In this document: positions 46,986-55,667 of the stretch, one piece after another
Layout of the letters: each line of letters opens with the position of its first letter
Numbering within the stretch: position 1 is the first letter of the stretch
Notes under the pieces: generated by a model
Seen by the model: the letters and a program-made list of their open reading frames with translations, nothing else
Told to the model about the DNA's origin: nothing
The model's database searches: none
Program-made: the position numbers and the translations under genes
Source of the DNA: a bacterium
Lineage (GTDB): Bacteria; Planctomycetota; UBA1135; UBA2386
Assembly (NCBI GenBank): GCA_024743115.1
Contig: JANSXC010000003.1
Location: 62,001 to 126,000 of the forward strand
Reading direction: 5' to 3'
DNA length: 64,000 nucleotides

Positions 46986-47793
46986 GTCCGAACTGTTCGA
47001 TTTCTTCTCCCGCGGCGACGACGAGCTGCTCGCGGATCCCAACTGGCCAACCGCCCACGAAGCGCTGCTGACAGGCCTCGAGTCCGGCGCACTCCGGGCC
47101 GCCGCGCGTGATGCAGACGGCAACTGGCACGCCAACACCTGGGTCAAGCGCGCGATCCTCCTCGGCTTCCGGCGCACGGAACTCGCGACCATCCCGGCCG
47201 AGCCGGCACCGTTCTTCGATCGCACGGCGTATCCCGCGCGCCGGTTCGAGCTCGACGATGCCGTTCGCATGGTGCCCGGCGGCAGCGCGGTCCGGCGCGG
47301 CGCCTACGTCGCGGAGGGGGTCGTTATCATGCCGCCCGCCTACGTCAACGTCGGCGCATGGGTCGGCGGCGGCACGATGGTCGACAGCCACGCGCTCGTC
47401 GGCTCGTGCGCCCAGGTCGGCGAGAACGTCCATGTCTCCGCGGGCGCGCAGATCGGCGGCGTTCTCGAACCGGCCAACCAAAGCCCGGTCGTCATCGAGG
47501 ACGGCGCGTTCCTCGGCGGCCTCACGGGTGTGTTCGAAGGTGTCGTGGTCCGCGAACACGCGGTGCTCGCGGCCGGCGTGATCCTTACGGCAGCAACCGT
47601 GGTGCACGATCTCGTCGACGGCACGACCCACCGTGGCGAAGTTCCGATCGGCGCCGTGGTGATCCCCGGCACCCGACCGGCGAAGGGCGCCTACGCCGCA
47701 AACCACGGCCTGCAGATCACCGCCCCCCTGATCGTGAAGTACCGCGACGGCAGCACGGACGCCGCGACTGCGCTCGAGAGCGCGCTGCGCTGA
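46978..47793 (+). CDS. dapD: Tetrahydrodipicolinate N-succinyltransferase
   Basis: Starting at ATG 46978 the protein has 271 residues, close to the family norm of 274. The N-terminal helical domain contains DADGNWHANTWVKRAILLGFR. A left-handed beta-helix of hexapeptide repeats follows (VVIMPPAYVNVGAWVGGGTMVDSHALVGSCAQVGENVHVSAGAQIGGVLEP shortened here to its key turns GAWVGGGTMVDS and GAQIGGVLEP). It adds succinate to tetrahydrodipicolinate. With DapE it shows that the organism uses the succinylase branch. The aminotransferase step (DapC) is not in this operon. Confidence 0.95.
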   Translation: MAESELFDFFSRGDDELLADPNWPTAHEALLTGLESGALRAAARDADGNWHANTWVKRAILLGFRRTELATIPAEPAPFFDRTAYPARRFELDDAVRMVPGGSAVRRGAYVAEGVVIMPPAYVNVGAWVGGGTMVDSHALVGSCAQVGENVHVSAGAQIGGVLEPANQSPVVIEDGAFLGGLTGVFEGVVVREHAVLAAGVILTAATVVHDLVDGTTHRGEVPIGAVVIPGTRPAKGAYAANHGLQITAPLIVKYRDGSTDAATALESALR

Positions 47794-47845
47794 GCGCCAG
47801 CGACGCCTTCGGCGGCCGGAGTGGGCTGCGAACGGGACGGGCCGC

Positions 47846-49309
47846 CTACAACAGAACCGGCACGAGCAGGGTCGCTGCCAAGATCACGAGCACGATCGCG
47901 ACGAGATTGAACACGATCCCGGCGCGCGCCATCTGTGGCATCGTCACGTAACCCGATGCGAACACGATCGCATTGGGCGGCGTCGCCACCGGCAGCATGA
48001 ACGCCATCGAAACGGCGAGCGCCGCCGTCGCCATGAGCTGCAACGGCTCGATCCCGAGCCCGGATGCCGCGCCAGCCATGATCGGCATCGCCATCGTCGC
48101 GGTCGCCACGTTGCTCGTGACCTCGGTGAGGAACACGAACAGCACGGCGATCGCCGCAAACACGAGAACGATCGCGAGGCCATCGAACGACGAAGCGATC
48201 CCGCCAATCCATTGCGCCAACCCGGTCTCCGACATGCCGCGGGCCAGCGACAGGCCACCACCGAACAGGACGATGACGCCCCAGGGCACCTTCTTCGCCG
48301 TGGCCCAGTCCAGCGCGGCGCGACCGCTCCGCCAGTCGGTTGGCACGAGGAACAACACGAGCGCGGCCGCCATCGCGATCGTCGAGTCCTTGACCCACGG
48401 CGCGAACGTCTGAATCCCCGGAATCGTGACGTCACCGAATGCCTTGGGCGCCCGCATCACCCACGCCAGCGCAACGAGGACGAAAACGATGGCAACGACC
48501 GCCTCGTCAGCCGACATGCGACCGAGACTCGCGCGCTCTTTCGCCAGTAGTTCGCTGGCATCACCACGCAGCTTACCGGGCGGATAGAGCCAGCGCGTCA
48601 GCAACCACCAACCCAGCGGCAGGAAGACGGCCGCGATCGGCACGCCAACGAGCATCCAATCGAGGAACCCGATCGACTTGCCGAGCAGTTCGCTCGCGGC
48701 GGCCGCGAGCACCTGATTGGGCGGCGTGCCGATCAGCGTCGTCACGCCGCCGATCGTCGCCGCGTAGGCCACGCCCAGCATCACGCAGATCCCGAAGCCG
48801 AACGGCCCCTCGAGATCGTCCGGGCGGAAGATCAACGCGATGGCCATCGCGATGGGGTACATCATCGCCGTCGTCGCGGTGTTCGAGATCCACATCGACA
48901 AGAACGCCGACGCGATCATGAACCCGAGCACGAGGCGATGCGGTCGCGTGCCGACGAACTCGACGATCGCGAGCGCGATACGGCGATGCAGGCCACTGCG
49001 TTCCATCGCCCTGGCGATCAGGAAACCACCGAGCGACAAGAAGATGATGTCGTTCGCGTACGGCGCCGCCGTCTCAGGCATCGGCAGGATCCCGAGTGTC
49101 GGAAACAGCACGAGCGGCAGCCACGCCGTCGCGGCGAGCGGAATCGCCTCGGTGGTCCAGAACACGGCCATCAGCACCACCACCGCCGCCATGCGCCAAC
49201 CCGCCGGCGTGAGGCCCTCGGGTCCCGGCAGCAGAAGCATCAGGCAGAACGCGAGCAATCCGCCGAGCAGGCCCATGCGCGATCTGGACACGGCAGCACG
49301 ATCGCACAT
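47846..49309 (-). CDS. SLC13/DASS sodium-coupled anion transporter
   Basis: The 487-residue protein (ATG 49309; ATG 49276 would start at MGLLGGLLAF) has about 11-12 membrane segments. The family signature is present: WISNTATTAMMYPIAMA, matching the SNT(A/T)TT motif near the substrate and sodium site, and its second-half counterpart TEVTSNVATATMAMPI. FWTTEAIPLAATAWLPLVLFP and GTPPNQVLAAAASELLG are also standard. It likely imports a dicarboxylate such as succinate or malate, or sulfate, with Na+. Single gene, convergent with the lysine operon. Confidence 0.92.
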   Translation of the reverse strand: MCDRAAVSRSRMGLLGGLLAFCLMLLLPGPEGLTPAGWRMAAVVVLMAVFWTTEAIPLAATAWLPLVLFPTLGILPMPETAAPYANDIIFLSLGGFLIARAMERSGLHRRIALAIVEFVGTRPHRLVLGFMIASAFLSMWISNTATTAMMYPIAMAIALIFRPDDLEGPFGFGICVMLGVAYAATIGGVTTLIGTPPNQVLAAAASELLGKSIGFLDWMLVGVPIAAVFLPLGWWLLTRWLYPPGKLRGDASELLAKERASLGRMSADEAVVAIVFVLVALAWVMRAPKAFGDVTIPGIQTFAPWVKDSTIAMAAALVLFLVPTDWRSGRAALDWATAKKVPWGVIVLFGGGLSLARGMSETGLAQWIGGIASSFDGLAIVLVFAAIAVLFVFLTEVTSNVATATMAMPIMAGAASGLGIEPLQLMATAALAVSMAFMLPVATPPNAIVFASGYVTMPQMARAGIVFNLVAIVLVILAATLLVPVLL

Positions 49310-49354
49310 GCAGCAGAGAGCGTCCAGACCGGGCGGTCTCGCCTGCGGCCGGCG

Positions 49355-51487
49355 CTACTTGATGAACGTGTAGATGCCGCCCGACTCCTCGGCGAGGCGC
49401 CGAAGGAGTTCGGTATCGATCCCGAACCCGATCGTGTGGATCACGATCTGGCGCAGACGATTCCAGCGTCGCACTTCGTCCGCGATCTCGAGCGGGTCCG
49501 TGACCGCGCCCGACGTCGGCTCTCCGTCCGAGAGCAGGTAGATCGTGTCGACCTTCGAGTCCTGGAACGCGACCTCGAGCGCATCGAAGATGTTCGTGCC
49601 ACCACCGACGCGCAGCTTCTTGACCGTGCCCAGCACCTTCTTGCGGTGTTCCTCGTCGAGCTGCCGAAGCTCGGGCCACTGGGCCCGCACGGCCCCGTTG
49701 TAGGTCACGAGGTTCACTTCGTTGACGGCCGGCATCTTGCCGATGGCCGCCGCGAGTTCCTTCTTGGCCGCGTCGATGCGCCGGCGGCCCGTGTCCGTTC
49801 CGAACGCCTCCACGCGGCCACCCATCGAACCGCTGACGTCGAGGCAGAACGCCACGTGCTTGCTCGTGAGCGGGATGCCGAAGTAGGCCGAGGTCTGCCC
49901 CGCCACGCCACCGAGACCCGCCCGCACGGTGTCCGGATGCGGCACCGTGAAGCCGTTCCGGTGCTCCCGCCACCAGTCCTTCCACTCGCTCTTCTTGAAG
50001 CAACGCGTGCCCGTGTGGACGAACAAAGCGTTGCCGAGTTCGGAAGCCAACCGCCCCTCCTCCTTGCCGTAGCGCGCGATGAGGAGCGGAATCGACGACA
50101 CGTCACGAAACGACGTCAGGTAGCGGATCGCCGCGGCCCGCAGCTCCCAGAGCTTGGAACCGAGGCTTTTCTGCGCGATCGCGATCGCATCGTCCGCATC
50201 GAGCTCGCGCAACAGCGTGAGCCCGACGGCCCGCACGTTCGGTTCGTTCGACGCCGCGAGCTTGAGCAGATCCTTGCGCCAGGTCGGATCCCGCGCAAGA
50301 ACGTCGTGCAGGCCCGCCGCGAGATCGAGCGCCTCGCGCCGCGGCCGCCGCAGCTTGCGTCGCACGCGTTCGACGAGCGGCGCCACCGCCTCGGCCGGCG
50401 CCTCGCGAAGCAGCAACATGGCAGCATCGCGAGCCTGCGCACTGTCGTGTTCGAGACCTCGCCGCGCCATGTAACGCATCAGCGCCATGTCCTTGGCCGC
50501 CGCCGCCGCGGACTTCCGCAGCGCGGTCTTGACCGCGCGATTGCTGATCGCGCCATAGCGCAGGAGCAACGGGTACAGCTCCTCGTCGCGCACGCGCACG
50601 ATGCCGGGGATCATCTCCGCAGCAACTGCAGGCGTCGGCCCTTCGGGCATCCGCTCGAGCAGATCGATCGCGAGATCCGCTGCCCGAGGGTGGCCGGACT
50701 GGGCAAGCTGCCGCCACGCAATGGCGCCGAGGATCAACGAGCCGCGCGTGATGAGCTTGACCCGCACGGTGTCGATCTCGGTGACGTCCCGCACCGGGTC
50801 GAGGATCCGCAGGAACTTGACCTTGTCGTCGGACGTGCCCTGGCTGAACACCGGCACGACCCGGCGAATGAGTTCGGAATCCTTCGTCCCGACGAGGACG
50901 CTGACGACCGTCAATCGCACGGGCTCCTTTGCGCCTTCCTTGCCCTTGCGCAGCATCTTCGCGAGTCGATCGTGCGCCCGGCGGCCCATCGCGAGCAACG
51001 CTTTCGCCGCCGAACGGCGCACCCGCCAACTCGCCTTCTCGTCGTGGAGCACCGACCACACACGGTTCTCGAGTCTGGGCCGCGGCGACCCCGCGATGGC
51101 ATCGAGGATCCCGACGGCGCCGTCCTTTGGCGCCGTGCGCTTCAACTGCTTGCTGAGGTACTTCTCGACGATCTCGTGATCGGTCTCACCGAGCCACTGG
51201 AGAAGCTTGCCGGCCTGACGGCGGAGCTTGCGGTTGCCACGTGCGGCTTCGTAGTCGGCGATCGCCTTTTCGGCGCGAGCCACGAGCGCGGCTTCCTGAT
51301 CGACCGGCTCGGTCGCGACGGGCTTGCGGCCGCCAGCGCCCGCTTCCTGACTAGCCTCGGCCTGCGTACGCACTCCGACCGCGAGACAGAAAGCAGCGAG
51401 GCAGCCGCACAGGAGGGAGGAGGTCGGGCGCACGTGAGAAACGGGCGGGGCGATCACGGTTGTACCGGATTGGGCCCGACGGGTCAT
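49355..51487 (-). CDS. Secreted HEAT-repeat plus VWA-domain protein
   Basis: The start is ATG 51487, giving 710 residues with a Sec-type signal region near residues 22-40 (SSLLCGCLAAFCLAVGVRTQA). Residues 60-470 are alpha-helical HEAT-like repeats (RVRRSAAKALLAMGRRAHDRLAKMLR, PRREALDLAAGLHDVLARDP). The C-terminal 200 residues form a von Willebrand A domain with the metal-ion-dependent adhesion site VAFCLDVSGSMGG (DxSxS), the Thr in VTYNG, and LLSDGEPTSGAV. HEAT plus VWA is a protein-binding design; with a secretion signal it probably works in the periplasm or at the surface. No partner MoxR or protease gene is adjacent. Confidence 0.78.
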   Translation of the reverse strand: MTRRAQSGTTVIAPPVSHVRPTSSLLCGCLAAFCLAVGVRTQAEASQEAGAGGRKPVATEPVDQEAALVARAEKAIADYEAARGNRKLRRQAGKLLQWLGETDHEIVEKYLSKQLKRTAPKDGAVGILDAIAGSPRPRLENRVWSVLHDEKASWRVRRSAAKALLAMGRRAHDRLAKMLRKGKEGAKEPVRLTVVSVLVGTKDSELIRRVVPVFSQGTSDDKVKFLRILDPVRDVTEIDTVRVKLITRGSLILGAIAWRQLAQSGHPRAADLAIDLLERMPEGPTPAVAAEMIPGIVRVRDEELYPLLLRYGAISNRAVKTALRKSAAAAAKDMALMRYMARRGLEHDSAQARDAAMLLLREAPAEAVAPLVERVRRKLRRPRREALDLAAGLHDVLARDPTWRKDLLKLAASNEPNVRAVGLTLLRELDADDAIAIAQKSLGSKLWELRAAAIRYLTSFRDVSSIPLLIARYGKEEGRLASELGNALFVHTGTRCFKKSEWKDWWREHRNGFTVPHPDTVRAGLGGVAGQTSAYFGIPLTSKHVAFCLDVSGSMGGRVEAFGTDTGRRRIDAAKKELAAAIGKMPAVNEVNLVTYNGAVRAQWPELRQLDEEHRKKVLGTVKKLRVGGGTNIFDALEVAFQDSKVDTIYLLSDGEPTSGAVTDPLEIADEVRRWNRLRQIVIHTIGFGIDTELLRRLAEESGGIYTFIK

Positions 51488-51579
51488 CCCCTGGCGCCCA
51501 GAACGCTGAGGACACAGCAACCCTGACGACGCCGAGCGTCGTTCGGACGCCGCGATTCGCACCGCGGCAGTGCCAGCGA

Positions 51580-51894
51580 TCAGCCGGCGAGGAAGTCGGA
51601 CTCGAGCAGCGTGCGCGCGGTCTGCTCGATCGCTTCCGGCGTTCCCAGCGAGCCGTCAACGAGCTTCTGCCGCGCGGCCTCGACGAGTTCGCTGCGCTCG
51701 CTGCCCTGCTGGCGCGCGCGCTCGGCGAGTCCTTCGACCGCCGCGAGAGTGTCGCGGCCGCTCGCGCTGATCGTCGCGTGATCGGCGTCGCGAGCAACCC
51801 GCGGCTGTGGCTGCAGAACGACCGTCTTCTGGCGTTCCGAATGGTCGGAGACGCGATCTACGGTGCCCTTGTCAGCGATGTTTCGAATGTCCAT
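51580..51894 (-). CDS. flgM: FlgM-like anti-sigma-28 factor
   Basis: The 104-residue, largely hydrophilic protein has the FlgM form: a disordered N-terminal half (residues 1-60) and a C-terminal helical part, SELVEAARQKLVDGSLGTPEAIEQTARTLLESDFL. This matches the family pattern of a helix, an I/L-x-x-G turn and a final helix that wraps sigma-28. It would hold FliA inactive until the hook is complete. Location (next to the hook/rod operon, facing away) and a sigma-28-type promoter at 51913-51939 support the call. Sequence similarity alone is moderate. Confidence 0.72.
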   Translation of the reverse strand: MDIRNIADKGTVDRVSDHSERQKTVVLQPQPRVARDADHATISASGRDTLAAVEGLAERARQQGSERSELVEAARQKLVDGSLGTPEAIEQTARTLLESDFLAG

Positions 51895-51912
51895 GCAATG
51901 ACCTCAGATCCA

Positions 51913-51939
51913 TCATCGGCAAACACCCCTACGGCTTGA
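51913..51939 (-). promoter_or_regulatory. Sigma-28 (FliA) type promoter of flgM
   Basis: On the minus strand the element reads TCAAGCCG, an 11-base spacer, GCCGATGA. The flagellar sigma-28 consensus is TAAAGTTT (TCAAG in Pseudomonas) -N11- GCCGATAA, so the -10 matches 7 of 8 bases and the spacing is exact. The predicted start is near 51906, about a dozen bases before the flgM ATG. Confidence 0.65.
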
Positions 51940-52124
51940 GAGCCTTGCATCAAAATCTGTCCATCGTTTCGGCGGGGGCCTGCCGCGACCGGATCGGCAA
52001 CCGCTGCCGCCATCGGCAATTCGTGCCGCTACGGCGGGCGGCAGGTTCTGCCTGATCGCTCTCGCGACCGACGCCGCCCCCTGCGAAACGGCCATCCTAT
52101 CGGCCGGTTGACGCCGGCCGCGAC

Positions 52125-52141
52125 TTGGCACGCCCCGTGCT
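52125..52141 (+). promoter_or_regulatory. Sigma-54 (RpoN) promoter of the hook/ring operon
   Basis: TTGGCACGCCCCGTGCT matches the -24/-12 consensus (TTGGCACG-N4-TTGCT) at all but one base, with the obligatory GG-N10-GC spacing. A transcript would start near 52152, about 20 bases before the fliK GTG. Sigma-54 control of rod and hook genes is standard in many flagellated bacteria and requires an NtrC-type activator, which is not in this window. Confidence 0.7.
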
Positions 52142-52171
52142 TCCGTTCTCGCGAGAAGGAAGCGAAACACC

Positions 52172-53188
52172 GTGGTGATTGCCAACAACAACATGCGCGT
52201 CGACTCGGACCCGATGCGGATCCCGACCCCGGCCCGTATGACGACGGACGACGACGCGTTCGTGAACGCGCTCGAAGAAGCCACGCCACGGCAGGAAGAA
52301 CCTCAGCCCGAAGCCGAGGACCTCACGGACATCGACGACGAGCTCGCGGACGTCGCGCCCGAAGGTGAGACGGCGCCCGAGCGGGCGTCAGAGGAACAGC
52401 TCCCCGAGCCGGCCACCGAGGCTGGCGAGGCACTCGTCGAACCCAAGGTCGTTCGCGCGAGCGAACCCGCGCTTCCCACCGAATCCAACCGCGCGGGAGA
52501 GTCGGGCAGGCAGCAATCTGCAGGCAAAGGAACCGACTCTCCCCGCGCTCTTCTCGCAACCCGTGACGATGCGATGCTCGATGAGATCGCCGCGCACGGC
52601 GCACGCAACGCGGCCACCAATCTCGGCGCTGCCGGCCAGCCCGGCACGCCGGTGACGCCGACCCAACCGGCCGGCGACCCGATCGTTCGCGGCGCGAGCA
52701 GCGCCGACAATCGGGCGCAGTCGACGGCGACGCCCGCCCGTGCGCTCCCCGCGTTCCGCACCAGCGCGACCGCGACGGCACAGCTGCTGGATCAGGCACG
52801 CGAGTCGATCTTCAAGCAGATCATGCTCAAGCTGACGCAGGGCGGTGGCGAGATGCGCATGCGGCTCGACCCACCCGAGTTCGGCGAGCTGGACCTGCGG
52901 CTGGTCGTCGAGCAGGGCAACCGACTGACGTTGTCGATCGCCGCCGAGCGTGCCGAACTCGCGGATCTGATCCAGCAGCACGTGGACGAACTACGTGAAA
53001 CGCTCGCAGGCGCCGGCATCGAGCTCGAGCACGCCGACATCAGCGCACGCGATCGCCAGGACGGCGATGCGGCGAACGACCTGTCCTTCGAGGGTGGCGA
53101 CGACGCCGCCGAGGACGAACCAACGCTTTCGACGAGCCCGCGCGCCGGCGGCTACATCCGCGCCGACGGTCTCGACTTCTGGGTCTGA
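52172..53188 (+). CDS. fliK: Flagellar hook-length control protein FliK-like
   Basis: The 338-residue protein starts at GTG 52172 (a second GTG follows directly; ATG 52193 is another choice). The first 220 residues are low-complexity Glu/Ala/Pro/Thr. The C-terminal 100 residues hold the conserved FliK domain: GGGEMRMRLDPPEFGELDLRLV followed by LTLSIAAERAELADLIQQ and LRETLAGAGIELEHADI. It measures hook length and switches export to filament substrates. It is first in the operon, ten bases ahead of flgD. Confidence 0.85.
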   Translation: MVIANNNMRVDSDPMRIPTPARMTTDDDAFVNALEEATPRQEEPQPEAEDLTDIDDELADVAPEGETAPERASEEQLPEPATEAGEALVEPKVVRASEPALPTESNRAGESGRQQSAGKGTDSPRALLATRDDAMLDEIAAHGARNAATNLGAAGQPGTPVTPTQPAGDPIVRGASSADNRAQSTATPARALPAFRTSATATAQLLDQARESIFKQIMLKLTQGGGEMRMRLDPPEFGELDLRLVVEQGNRLTLSIAAERAELADLIQQHVDELRETLAGAGIELEHADISARDRQDGDAANDLSFEGGDDAAEDEPTLSTSPRAGGYIRADGLDFWV

Positions 53189-53198
53189 GGAGAAACCA

Positions 53199-53648
53199 AT
53201 GCCTACTTCCACTTCCAGCATTCATTCCTTCAACGCCGTCGGCGGCAACTCCGTGTTGTCGACGCAGCAGGCGAACTACGGCGACAACCCGTTCCTGCGC
53301 CTCCTGACCGAACAGCTGCGTAACCAGACGCCGCTCGAGCCGGTCGACAACGAGAGCTTCATGAACCAGATGGCGAGCTACTCGAGCATGGAGGAGCAGA
53401 AGCAGCTCAACGACAACATGCTCAAGCTGCTCGACTACCAGGGCGTGCTCGCGCGCGTGCAGGGCCTCGGTGAAGGCAGCGCGCTGCTCGGCAAGGACGT
53501 GTCGTTCGTCAAGGAAGGGGTCGAGACGTCGGACACCGTCGAATCACTCTACGTGGCCGAGACCGGTGACATCCGCCTCAGGCTCGCGGGCGGCGGCGAG
53601 ATCGACATGCGCGCGATCATCGGCATCGCACAGCCGTCGCAGAGCTGA
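53199..53648 (+). CDS. flgD: Flagellar hook capping protein FlgD, short form
   Basis: ATG 53199 is preceded by GGAG and gives 149 residues. The N-terminal cap signature is intact: NPFLRLLTEQLRNQTPLEPVDNESFMNQMASYSSMEEQKQLN. After it only a small beta part remains (SALLGKDVSFVKEGVETSDTVESLYVAETGDIRLRL). Ordinary FlgD is around 220 residues with extra Ig-like and Tudor-like domains, so this is a minimal version. It is the scaffold on which FlgE subunits are added. Confidence 0.9.
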   Translation: MPTSTSSIHSFNAVGGNSVLSTQQANYGDNPFLRLLTEQLRNQTPLEPVDNESFMNQMASYSSMEEQKQLNDNMLKLLDYQGVLARVQGLGEGSALLGKDVSFVKEGVETSDTVESLYVAETGDIRLRLAGGGEIDMRAIIGIAQPSQS

Positions 53649-53703
53649 GCCGAACGCGCCCTCCAAGCATCCACATCCACGAGCCACACGACGAACCAAA
53701 GTA

Positions 53704-55665
53704 ATGGTCAGTACCGCACTGTTCACCGGCCTGTCAGGCCTCCGCGTCCACCAGACCTACATCGACGTCATCGGTAACAACCTCGCCAACGTCAGCACCC
53801 CGGGATTCCGGGGTTCGCGCGCGACGTTCGCCGACGTGTTGAGCTTCACCGTTCGCCCAGGCTCGGGACCGAACGGCAACTTCGGCGGCGTCAACCCGAT
53901 GCAGATCGGTCACGGCGCGATCATGGCGACGGTCGACACGGACACCAACCAGGGCACGTTCCAGGACACGGGCAGGTCGATGGACGTGGCACTCCAGGGC
54001 CGCGGCTTCTTCTCGCTGTCGGATGGCGTGCAGACGTTTTACTCGCGCGTCGGCTCCTTCGGGATCGACGCCAACCGCACCCTCGTCGATCTGCGCTCGG
54101 GGATGCAGGTGCTGAACGCGAACGGTAACGCGATCAACGTGCCGTTCTCGGACACGCTGCCTGCACAGGCCTCGACGGAGATCACGTTCCAGGGCAACCT
54201 GCCCGCCGAGGTGGGCGGCCCGCTCGAAGAGATCGTCGGATCGTCGTCGGCGTTCCAATCCGGCACGGCCGCCGCCAAGCAGGCGACCGGAACGGCGGGC
54301 GCGGGCAACCAGTTCGACCTCTCTGCTTTCGCTGGCGACACGGTGCTCGTCGCGCTCAACGGTCAGGCGCAGGCGAGCGTCACGTTCGACAGCGCGACAT
54401 TCGGCGGCGGTCCGGTCAACGCATCCGTCGTAGCCGGGGCGTTCTCCCTCGCCGGACTCAGTGTCTCGGCAGACGACGTCGCCGGCACGATCGACTTCTC
54501 GACCATCCAGCTCGGCGACAATGCGTCGCTGAAGTTCACCGACGGCCCCGGCGCCTCGGGCATCCTCACGGCCCTGGGACTCGACGCACTGCTCGTTCAG
54601 GGCACGCAGGCCACGGCCGCGCCCGGCACGGATCTCAACGAGCTGACGGGCCGCATCGCTGCCTACAGCACCTCACCGGCCGACTCGATCACCATCAGCG
54701 GCACCAACCCCGACGGCTCGCTGTTCTCCGACACGTTCAACTACGGCCCCGACGGCACAACGCTCGCCTCACTGGTCGCGTTCATCAACGGTCGGGTCAC
54801 GGGTGCCACGGCAGCCCTCACGGCGAACGGCGACATCGAGCTCACGGCCGACACGCCCGGCGAAGCCAACCTCAGCCTGAGAATCGCCGACGACAACGGC
54901 AACATCGGCTCGAGCCTCTGGCCCGACTTCCAGATCGCCCAGGACGGCACGGGACCCGATACCGCGAACACGTCGATCACGGTGATCGACTCACAAGGTC
55001 GCGAGCACCAGGTCGGACTGACCTTCACCCGCAGCTCGGCGGACCCGACGAGCTGGGATCTGCTCGCGGACATCGACGCGAGCGAGGGCACGATCAACCA
55101 GGCTTCCATCGGCCAGATCCGCTTCAACAACAACGGCTCGTTCAGCGTGATCGGCGGCGGCAGCAACAGCCTGACCTTCACCTGGAACGGCATCAACGAC
55201 GCGCAGACCGTCGCGGTCAATCTCGGCACCTCGGGACAGTTCGACGGCGTCGCGATGCTCGGCAGCAGCACGACGGTCGCCGCCATCGACCAGGACGGAT
55301 TCACGTCGGGCACGTTGCTGAACCCCGGCTTCAACAACCAGGGCGAACTCGTCGGTTACTACAGCAACGGTCAGAGTCAGGTGCTCGACCAGCTGCGGGT
55401 CACGATGTTCTCGAACGAAGCCGGCCTGCTGAAGGTCGGTGACACGATGTGGGTCGAGTCGCCCAACTCGGGTGACGCAATCGCGACGACCGCCGCTGCA
55501 GCCGGCGCCGGCACCGTCCGCGCCGGCCAGCTCGAGAACAGCAACGTCGACATCGCCCGCGAGTTCGTCAACCTGATCGAGGCCCAACGCGGCTTCCAGG
55601 CCAACTCGCGCGTCATCACGACGACGGACGAGATCCTCGCCGAACTGATGAACATCGTGAGGTAA
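53704..55665 (+). CDS. flgE: Flagellar hook protein FlgE
   Basis: ATG 53704 gives 653 residues. The N-terminal rod-type motif FTGLSGLRVHQTYIDVIGNNLANVSTPGFRGS and the C-terminal LENSNVDIAREFVNLIEAQRGFQANSRVITTTDEILAELMNIVR are diagnostic of hook/rod axial proteins. The middle (about residues 150-480) is enlarged with strand-rich repeats (GTQATAAPGTDLNELTGRIAAYST, TITISGTNPDGSLFSDTF), so the hook surface domain is bigger than the roughly 400-residue enteric FlgE. Two axial proteins, FlgF- and FlgG-like, follow immediately. Confidence 0.9.
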   Translation: MVSTALFTGLSGLRVHQTYIDVIGNNLANVSTPGFRGSRATFADVLSFTVRPGSGPNGNFGGVNPMQIGHGAIMATVDTDTNQGTFQDTGRSMDVALQGRGFFSLSDGVQTFYSRVGSFGIDANRTLVDLRSGMQVLNANGNAINVPFSDTLPAQASTEITFQGNLPAEVGGPLEEIVGSSSAFQSGTAAAKQATGTAGAGNQFDLSAFAGDTVLVALNGQAQASVTFDSATFGGGPVNASVVAGAFSLAGLSVSADDVAGTIDFSTIQLGDNASLKFTDGPGASGILTALGLDALLVQGTQATAAPGTDLNELTGRIAAYSTSPADSITISGTNPDGSLFSDTFNYGPDGTTLASLVAFINGRVTGATAALTANGDIELTADTPGEANLSLRIADDNGNIGSSLWPDFQIAQDGTGPDTANTSITVIDSQGREHQVGLTFTRSSADPTSWDLLADIDASEGTINQASIGQIRFNNNGSFSVIGGGSNSLTFTWNGINDAQTVAVNLGTSGQFDGVAMLGSSTTVAAIDQDGFTSGTLLNPGFNNQGELVGYYSNGQSQVLDQLRVTMFSNEAGLLKVGDTMWVESPNSGDAIATTAAAAGAGTVRAGQLENSNVDIAREFVNLIEAQRGFQANSRVITTTDEILAELMNIVR

Positions 55666-55667
55666 CG

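Larger units (their letters stand above)
51895..52171. other. Divergent flagellar control region
   Basis: This 277-base gap separates flgM (minus) from the fliK-led operon (plus). It carries one sigma-28-like element toward flgM and one sigma-54-like element toward fliK, with about 185 bases between them that could hold activator sites for the sigma-54 promoter. No coding frame is credible here. Confidence 0.6.
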
